10,039 nt of DNA from an uncultured Eubacteriales bacterium (GTDB lineage: Bacteria; Bacillota; Clostridia; UMGS1840): the NCBI GenBank assembly GCA_900555525.1, contig USLP01000025.1:1-10039 (forward strand), given 5' to 3'. The position numbers and the translations under genes are program-made. Under the pieces are notes generated by a model that worked only from the letters and a program-made list of their open reading frames with translations, did not search any database and was not told the origin of the DNA. The stretch's first letter is position 1; every line of letters starts with the position of its first letter. Positions 6,045 through 10,039 of the stretch are shown piece after piece.

Positions 6045-7784
6045 ATGGGAAAAGCAGTTGCATATTGCCGAGTATCAACCGACCAAGAGCAGCAAAAACT
6101 ATCTATCAAAGAGCAGCAAAAACAATGGGCAGAAATTTTTGAAAAAGAGAATATGGAATTTGCGCAATGCGGTTGTGTATGCAGTAAAAATACAAGTTAT
6201 AAAGCACGAATACAGACAAATGGACTTTATGTTGATGAGGGCATTACCGGTACATCTACAAAAAGACGAAAAGCCTTTGAACAAATGATAGATGACGCTA
6301 AAATGGGAAAGTTTACGGATATTTTCGTTGAAGATGTTACAAGGTTTTCTCGTAATATTGCCGACTTTGCAGATTATATAAATCAGCTAATCGAAATAGG
6401 TGTTGTAGTGCATTTTCGCAAAGAAAACATCAACACAAACGATAGTAGATTAAACTCAACAACATTGAATGTTCACGCCGCATTTGCACAGAGCGAAAGC
6501 GAATTTAAGAGTGAACGACAAAAATGGAGTTATGGTAGATATATAGATAATTTAATAAAGGATAATGAATATTGTGGTTGGAGAGGTCGTACACCATTTG
6601 GTTACAAGTTAGAAAACGGGCAGATATGTATAGATGTCGAAAAATCTGAAATTATAAAATATATGTTCGATTTATATGTTAATCAGCATTATGGCACAGG
6701 CAGAATGTCAAAGCTACTCACAGAGCAAGGAATACCTACACCACAAGCAAAATATTGGAATCCTAACGCAATACAAAGGATTTTAACAAATCCAATTTAT
6801 GTTGGCAGACTTATAGTACATAAAACAACAAGCACAAGTGCTATATTACGAAAACCCGTACCAACCAATGAAGAAGTTGAAGTATCACGCCCACAGTTGA
6901 GGATGATAGATGATAGTACTTTTGAATTGGCACAAAAACAATTAGAGATAGCACAAAAAGAGCTGACTGAATGGGGACACCGCCCTAAATCACAATATAT
7001 TTTTAGTGGCTTGCTTGTGTGTGATTATTGTGGCAGTAGGCTTATTAGAAATCGCCGTCGCACCAGAGATGAAAAATATTGCTGGGTTTGTTCATTATAC
7101 AATTCATATGGACACGCCTCACGAAAACAATTCAGTAGATGTCCTGGCGATGTTAGTAGGATTGCGGAAGATGATTTGTTAGCGGCAGTAAAATCTGAAA
7201 TAAATGCGTTCAAAAAAGAAAATTTTAATCGGTATGGTAATGTGGCTTATGGTAATATTAGTCGTATTGAATATGCTTTTAATAAATATCTTTATAGACG
7301 ATTTTCGTGGATAGATAATGCGGATATTGATGAAATAAAAAGCCAATACCGTGAATTATCTGAAGACATTAAACAGTTAAACCGACAAGCACGATTAGAT
7401 ACAAAAAATCAAGCCATTTATGATGAACAAATAAAAGAAATTGCAGATAAAATGTCCGAATTAAGAGTTGAACTTCGCAGAATAGAAAATCTGGAAAACG
7501 ACAAAAAATACTGTCTTGAGTTGTTCAAAAAATATAAGAAAGATGTGTGTCAAATAGATACGGAAAATTTAACAAACGAAGTATTAAAAAACATATTTCA
7601 TCAGATAAGAGTTAAGTTTAGGCTTATAGACGGTAAAAAAGTGCCTTATGTCAAATATCTTTATAAATTCCTTGACAATTTTGATTTAGACGAATTGGCA
7701 ACAATAGACGAATATGACGAGCAAGGAAACCTTATAGAAGATGATTATTTTGATATTTGGTATCGAGTAACCAACGAGAAATAA
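6045..7784 (+). CDS. Large serine recombinase (TnpX/TndX-like), probable integrase of the nested element
   Basis: A 579-residue large serine recombinase that integrates and excises circular DNA by serine-linked double-strand exchange. The catalytic domain covers about residues 3-160, with nucleophile Ser11 in YCRVST, EDVTRFSRN (about 96-104) and the long helix after FAQSESEFKSER. It contains the Cys-containing insert (QCGCVCS, about 40-46) before GLYVDEGITGTS that I recall from a Clostridia subfamily. A recombinase DNA-binding domain follows (about 175-290; WRGRTPFGYK, NPNAIQRILTNPIYVGRL). Next come a zinc ribbon with Cys326, Cys329, Cys346, Cys349 and perhaps Cys366, then a coiled coil (about 425-480) and a C-terminal tail. 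The start has AGAGG upstream. It is the last gene before the toxin-antitoxin module and, from position, the enzyme that inserted this element into the ICE. Confidence 0.95.
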   Translation: MGKAVAYCRVSTDQEQQKLSIKEQQKQWAEIFEKENMEFAQCGCVCSKNTSYKARIQTNGLYVDEGITGTSTKRRKAFEQMIDDAKMGKFTDIFVEDVTRFSRNIADFADYINQLIEIGVVVHFRKENINTNDSRLNSTTLNVHAAFAQSESEFKSERQKWSYGRYIDNLIKDNEYCGWRGRTPFGYKLENGQICIDVEKSEIIKYMFDLYVNQHYGTGRMSKLLTEQGIPTPQAKYWNPNAIQRILTNPIYVGRLIVHKTTSTSAILRKPVPTNEEVEVSRPQLRMIDDSTFELAQKQLEIAQKELTEWGHRPKSQYIFSGLLVCDYCGSRLIRNRRRTRDEKYCWVCSLYNSYGHASRKQFSRCPGDVSRIAEDDLLAAVKSEINAFKKENFNRYGNVAYGNISRIEYAFNKYLYRRFSWIDNADIDEIKSQYRELSEDIKQLNRQARLDTKNQAIYDEQIKEIADKMSELRVELRRIENLENDKKYCLELFKKYKKDVCQIDTENLTNEVLKNIFHQIRVKFRLIDGKKVPYVKYLYKFLDNFDLDELATIDEYDEQGNLIEDDYFDIWYRVTNEK

Positions 7785-8018
7785 CTACATCTTGTATTTG
7801 GTTATAAAAAATATATAAAAATAATACAATATTTTGTGCAAAAACACTTTACAAATTGTCAAATATATGTTATAATTATTATAGATTAAAAAGTTATTTG
7901 TTAGTTAGTATTTGAGAAAAAATGTTATTATTTTATTACAATAACAAAAGATATTTTGGATATGATAATGTAAAGCAAATAAAATTTAGTGCAAAAAGAC
8001 GAAAACGCTAAAAATCTA
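7785..8018 (+). promoter_or_regulatory. AT-rich region after the integrase with a consensus-like promoter
   Basis: TTTACA (7848-7853) and TATAAT (7871-7876) are separated by 17 bases and form a near-consensus promoter with no long gene after it. A weak inverted repeat TAACCAA (7768-7774) with TTGGTTA (7798-7804) spans the end of the integrase gene. Regions next to a large serine recombinase often hold its attachment site, but no arm-type repeats are obvious here. The only coding candidate downstream is the very short frame at 7922-8011. Confidence 0.55.
7922..8011 (+). CDS. Possible 29-residue basic peptide
   Basis: A short open frame, MLLFYYNNKRYFGYDNVKQI followed by a basic tail KFSAKRRKR, lies about 40 bases behind the promoter at 7848-7876. 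The upstream bases carry only a weak GAG, so translation is uncertain. An inverted repeat GTTATT (7924-7929) with AATAAC (7940-7945) overlaps its start. It could be a leader peptide, a recombination-associated small protein, or an accident of AT-rich sequence. Confidence 0.2.
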   Translation: MLLFYYNNKRYFGYDNVKQIKFSAKRRKR

Positions 8019-8047
8019 TTGACTTTTTTCAAAATGTATAGTACAAT
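8019..8047 (+). promoter_or_regulatory. Sigma-A promoter of the type III antitoxin RNA and toxin
   Basis: TTGACT (8019-8024) and TACAAT (8042-8047) have a 17-base spacer, close to consensus. The predicted start near 8053-8055 falls just before the 5' hairpin of the antitoxin RNA. Type III modules are normally transcribed from one strong promoter in front of the RNA repeats. Confidence 0.85.
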
Positions 8048-8101
8048 AAGTATGCGAAAGATAGATGTATCAGTCTTATCTTTCTTGCATATAATGCTAA
8101 C

Positions 8102-8210
8102 AGGGGTGTATCTCAGCCCTATAAATGAGAAACTTATACAGTGAGCTTCTCTTGGCTCTAATCAAGAAATTTAAGAGTGAGTGTTTCGCTGCTCTGAATG
8201 CGAGCGTAAC
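8102..8210 (+). repeat. Three degenerate tandem repeats within the antitoxin RNA
   Basis: Units start near 8102, 8140 and 8176. Units two and three align with a period of 36 bases (AGTGAG at 8140-8145 and 8176-8181; GCTCT at 8155-8159 and 8191-8195). Unit one is more divergent, with GCCCT at 8116-8120 and a 39-base offset to unit two. The loop consensus and the compensatory stem changes show that RNA structure is under selection rather than the primary sequence. Confidence 0.8.
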
Positions 8211-8235
8211 AGAGGGCAAGCATGCTTGCCCTTTT
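8211..8235 (+). terminator. Attenuating terminator between antitoxin RNA and toxin gene
   Basis: GGGCAAGCATGCTTGCCC (8214-8231) is a perfect 18-base palindrome followed by TTTTGTTGT. As RNA it makes a strong hairpin with an A-U/G-U extension. In type III modules such a terminator keeps antitoxin RNA in excess and lets only some transcription reach the toxin gene. Confidence 0.9.
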
Positions 8236-8264
8236 GTTGTATATTCAAGGAGAACAAAAGGGAT

Positions 8265-8744
8265 ATAAAATTTTATCAGATAGAAAATAAGTACATAGAT
8301 TATTTGTCCCCGCACGCTCCGCATTTGTTTCACAACAAGCAAGCAGGACAGCAAAATGAGCGTAAGTATATCGGAATTATTTTGCAAGTAAACGGTTTCG
8401 ATTATTTTGCACCTTTATCATCTTTCAAACCGAAGCATAATAAAATGCCTGAAATGATTGACTTTATAAAAATAAAAAAATATGCTGTTATCAACCTAAA
8501 TAATATGTTCCCTGTTCCTCTTTCGGAATGTTCATATGTTGACATCAGCAAAGAAAAAGACAAGAATTACAGAGCATTGCTAATATCTGAATATCGTTAC
8601 ATAAAATCTATTCAAGAAAAGATACGGAAAAATGCTTCAAATATCTATAAGCATAAAACAGAACACGGCAATTTGACCGGACTTGCAAGAAGATGTAATG
8701 ATTTTATTCTCTTGGAAAGTCTTTGCAAGGAATATAAAAAATAA
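8265..8744 (+). CDS. toxN: ToxN/AbiQ-family endoribonuclease, type III toxin (unusual ATA start position)
   Basis: Toxin of a type III toxin-antitoxin module: a sequence-specific endoRNase that cuts mRNAs and its own antitoxin precursor, and in known cases kills phage-infected cells. Taking ATA at 8265 as residue 1, the sequence (M)KFYQIENKYIDYL aligns with ToxN's MKFYTISSKYIKYL. Tyr10, Ser53 and Lys55 (in APLSSFKPKH) then fall at the ToxN active-site numbers. YIGIILQVNG, KYAVINLNNMFPV and the ending CNDFILLESLCKEY are also family features. The 159-residue length is normal and the protein is complete at its C-terminus. AAGGAG lies at 8247-8252, 12 bases upstream. No in-frame ATG exists near this point. 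A GTG at 8181 is in frame, but it lies inside antitoxin repeat three and would add 28 unrelated Cys-rich residues. Either AUA is used or the start codon is mutated. Confidence 0.9.
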   Translation: MKFYQIENKYIDYLSPHAPHLFHNKQAGQQNERKYIGIILQVNGFDYFAPLSSFKPKHNKMPEMIDFIKIKKYAVINLNNMFPVPLSECSYVDISKEKDKNYRALLISEYRYIKSIQEKIRKNASNIYKHKTEHGNLTGLARRCNDFILLESLCKEYKK

Positions 8745-8762
8745 ATAGTTTAATAAGTGTTA

Positions 8763-8794
8763 AAGCCATCACCGTAAAAAGTGGTGGCTTTTTT
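8763..8794 (+). terminator. Terminator after the toxin gene
   Basis: AGCCATCAC (8764-8772) pairs with GTGGTGGCT (8781-8789), with one G-U, over an eight-base loop, and the T run at 8789-8794 follows. It closes the toxin transcript and stands 13 bases before the ribosome site of the ICE virB6-like gene, so it also blocks read-through into the transfer genes. Confidence 0.9.
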
Positions 8795-8822
8795 GCGTTT
8801 TGGAACAGGAGGTGAATTACCT

Positions 8823-9662
8823 TTGAGTGATAATTGGATTGTAGCCAACCTTGAAAATGCTTTTGAAACCTGGAACGACAAAATGACGGAAATATGGTCG
8901 CTTATCACAACCTCGCCGCAAAACTTCAAGGGCGGTGCTATATGGGGTGTTATATCCGGAATAAACGGAGGACTGCAAGCCATAGGACTTGGTTTGCTGG
9001 TCCTCTTTTTTGCTATGAGCATATTCAAAAGCACAGCATCATTCCGTGACTTTCAGCGACCGGAATATGCCTTAAAGCATTTTATTCGCTTTTGTGCGGC
9101 AAAGGTGGCAATTACATACGCAATGGACTTAATGACGGCGATTTATTCTATCTGCGGAGGAATTGTAGAACAAATCGCAGGCTCTCTCGGCGGTATCGGC
9201 GGTGCGTCGGTTACACTCCCGGCGGCAATCGAGCAAGCTGTGGAGGACACAGGCTTTTGGGCGAGTATTCCGCTATGGCTTGTAACGATTTTGGGAAGTC
9301 TGTTTATTACGGTTTTATCGTTCATAATGATTATGACCGTGTACGGCAGATTTTTTAAGCTGTATATCTATACGGCGATAGCTCCCGTTCCCCTTTCCTC
9401 ATTTGCAGGGGAAACAACATCGTTTATGGGGAAATCGTTTTTGAAGTCGTATGTCGGTGTTTGTATGGAGGGTGCGGTTATTGTGCTGTCGTGCATTATA
9501 TTCTCCGCATTTGCGTCGCACAGTACGCCGACGATAGATACAAGCATTACAACCGTCACTATGATATGGAAATATATCGGCGAGGTGATTTTTAATATGC
9601 TCGTTTTGGTAGGTCTTATCAAAGGAGCAGACAGAATTGTTAAAGAATTATTCGGAACATAA
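8823..9662 (+). CDS. VirB6/TrbL-like multispanning conjugation protein of the ICE
   Basis: A 279-residue polytopic inner-membrane protein of the mating-pore complex. The N-terminus (L/M)SDNWIVANLENAFETWNDKMTEI is typical of the virB6-like proteins of Tn1549/CTn elements. About six hydrophobic segments follow, near residues 36-63, 83-110, 140-170, 174-195, 209-228 and 242-262, with IYTAIAPVPLSSFAG between two of them as a family feature. The start is TTG at 8823, seven bases after AGGAGGTGA (8807-8815). An upstream in-frame GTG at 8781 lies within the toxin terminator and is rejected. In related ICEs this gene directly follows the small VirB2-like gene, here displaced to 1696-2028. With a terminator just upstream and no visible promoter, its expression in the interrupted element is doubtful. 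Confidence 0.88.
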   Translation: MSDNWIVANLENAFETWNDKMTEIWSLITTSPQNFKGGAIWGVISGINGGLQAIGLGLLVLFFAMSIFKSTASFRDFQRPEYALKHFIRFCAAKVAITYAMDLMTAIYSICGGIVEQIAGSLGGIGGASVTLPAAIEQAVEDTGFWASIPLWLVTILGSLFITVLSFIMIMTVYGRFFKLYIYTAIAPVPLSSFAGETTSFMGKSFLKSYVGVCMEGAVIVLSCIIFSAFASHSTPTIDTSITTVTMIWKYIGEVIFNMLVLVGLIKGADRIVKELFGT

Positions 9663-9675
9663 GGAGGACACGATT

Positions 9676-10039
9676 ATGAGTTACAAAAACAACGCTATCA
9701 GCAGTGATGACCCGAAGGCTATTGAAAAGCTGACGGAAAAACTGCATAAATGTGAGGAATTGCAAACGCTTATGAAAAAAGCTAATGCACACTACAAAAA
9801 ATACGGAACGGTAAAAGGCTGTGAAGGCATATCTGACGAAAAGGCTGAAAATTTGGATATGTCAGCTCGCTCCGTTCATTATCATTGGGAAAAGCAGCCT
9901 TTTCCCTCATATCACATCACAAACAACGGTGCGGAAATACGCCGTATCAAAAAGCGTATTGAAAACCTTGAGGCTAACAAAAATACGGAGTTTGTCGGCT
10001 GGAAATTTAACGGCGGCGAAGCTGTCATAAATGAGGATA
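9676..10039 (+). CDS. ICE-associated protein of unknown function, 3' end beyond window
   Basis: An open frame from ATG 9676 to the window edge without a stop (121 codons visible). AAGGAGG (9661-9667) precedes it and overlaps the stop of the virB6-like gene, showing operon membership. The start MSYKNNAISSDDPKAIEKL, a Lys-rich helix, the motif WEKQPFPSYHITNNGAEIRR (about 75-94), and then KKRIENLEANKNTEFVGWKFNGGEAVIN match what I recall of hypothetical proteins common in Tn1549/CTn-type elements. In these a DUF3560-like C-terminal part often follows. That half is outside the window, so the family is a tentative recollection. It is soluble, with no membrane segments, and its composition is that of the ICE rather than the inserted element. 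Confidence 0.75.
   Translation, partial: MSYKNNAISSDDPKAIEKLTEKLHKCEELQTLMKKANAHYKKYGTVKGCEGISDEKAENLDMSARSVHYHWEKQPFPSYHITNNGAEIRRIKKRIENLEANKNTEFVGWKFNGGEAVINED

Larger units (their letters stand above)
8054..8235 (+). ncRNA. Type III antitoxin RNA (ToxI/AntiQ-like), three pseudoknot-type repeats
   Basis: The transcript would begin with a hairpin GAAAGATA (8056-8063)/TATCTTTC (8077-8084), followed by three related units of about 36 bases and a terminator. Each unit has a five-base-pair stem around a conserved loop of type GCYCT..AAT: TCTCA/TGAGA (8111-8115, 8126-8130), TCTTG/CAAGA (8150-8154, 8163-8167) and TTCGC/GCGAG (8185-8189, 8200-8204, one G-U). The stem letters differ while pairing is kept, and the loop is conserved. 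Short upstream segments (AGGG at 8102-8105, GAGC at 8143-8146, AGAG at 8174-8177) are complementary to the loops, which allows an H-type pseudoknot as in ToxI. In this family the RNA is cut into units by the toxin and inhibits it by direct binding. Unit count and length resemble AbiQ/ToxIN antitoxins. Confidence 0.85.
2012..8795 (+). mobile_element. Nested serine-recombinase integrative element inside the ICE (approximate limits)
   Basis: The stretch separates two ICE transfer genes that are normally adjacent. It is much more AT-rich than both flanks and begins exactly where the pilin-like protein loses its expected C-terminus. It contains an excisionase-like gene at the left, a small resolvase plus a large serine recombinase at the right, and a type III toxin-antitoxin module. 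Gene content and composition put the left boundary between about 2004 and 2016. The right boundary is probably between the terminator ending near 8794 and the Shine-Dalgarno site of the virB6-like gene at 8807. A shared TTTGCG occurs at 2002-2007 and 8792-8797. A competing 8-bp repeat TGCGAAAG at 2004-2011 and 8053-8060 would leave the toxin-antitoxin genes outside. Both repeats are short enough to be chance, so the limits are inferred. Confidence 0.7.

Noticed and set aside
5693..6109. Minus-strand 138-residue open frame
   Set aside because: Antisense to the well-supported serine resolvase and the start of the large recombinase, with no independent signal.
8102..8210. Tandem units resembling a short CRISPR array
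   Set aside because: The units are only about 36 bases with no spacers between conserved repeats. The stems covary and a toxN-like gene follows, so a type III antitoxin RNA explains them.
8181..8264. Long form of the toxin reading frame starting at GTG 8181
   Set aside because: The extra 28 residues are Cys-rich, lie across antitoxin repeat three and the terminator, and do not match ToxN. The homologous start is at 8265.
8097..8387. Minus-strand 96-residue open frame across the toxin-antitoxin region
   Set aside because: It is antisense to the antitoxin repeats and the toxin start, with no ribosome site and a sequence that only mirrors the opposite strand.
8781..8822. GTG start at 8781 for the virB6-like protein
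   Set aside because: This GTG is in the right arm of the toxin terminator. The strong ribosome site AGGAGGTGA at 8807-8815 points to TTG 8823, and the family N-terminus begins there.
9821..10030. Plus-strand 69-residue open frame near the right edge
   Set aside because: It is out of frame with the gene starting at ATG 9676, which has a strong ribosome site and family-like protein sequence through the same stretch.

Overview
The window looks like part of a conjugative element from a low-GC Gram-positive bacterium, most likely a gut-type Clostridia. Shine-Dalgarno sites are strong (AGGAGG types), promoters are sigma-A-like, and the transfer genes are of the Tn1549/CTn kind. No rRNA, tRNA or chromosomal housekeeping gene is present to narrow the host further.

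Layout. Positions 1-2011 and about 8795-10039 are two halves of one ICE transfer module with moderate GC: a VirD4-type coupling ATPase, a small VirB2-like membrane protein, then a VirB6/TrbL-like multispanning protein and the start of another ICE gene. In related elements the small membrane gene is followed directly by the virB6-like gene. Here about 6.8 kb of clearly more AT-rich DNA lies between them, and the C-terminus of the small membrane protein is replaced by a short foreign tail.

The inserted DNA reads as a nested integrative element. It starts with an excisionase-like HTH gene (2057-2239), followed by a run of small genes I do not recognise (2267-5207). One of these is an HTH/coiled-coil protein resembling small-terminase-type phage proteins. 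Next come a small serine resolvase (5439-6002) with a candidate resolution site upstream, and a large serine recombinase (6045-7784), the probable integrase. At its right side is a complete-looking type III toxin-antitoxin module: a sigma-A promoter, a structured RNA with three pseudoknot-like repeats whose stems covary, an attenuating terminator, and a ToxN/AbiQ-family endoRNase.

Most notable points: (1) the type III TA module sits in an integrative element nested inside an ICE; (2) the toxin's start position, set by alignment to ToxN, is AUA rather than AUG, and a second gene in the element also has its best-spaced start at AUA; (3) several terminators now separate the coupling-protein genes from the virB6-like gene, so the insertion may disable or re-wire conjugation; (4) the middle genes have no function I can name. 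The exact insertion boundaries cannot be fixed from the sequence alone.
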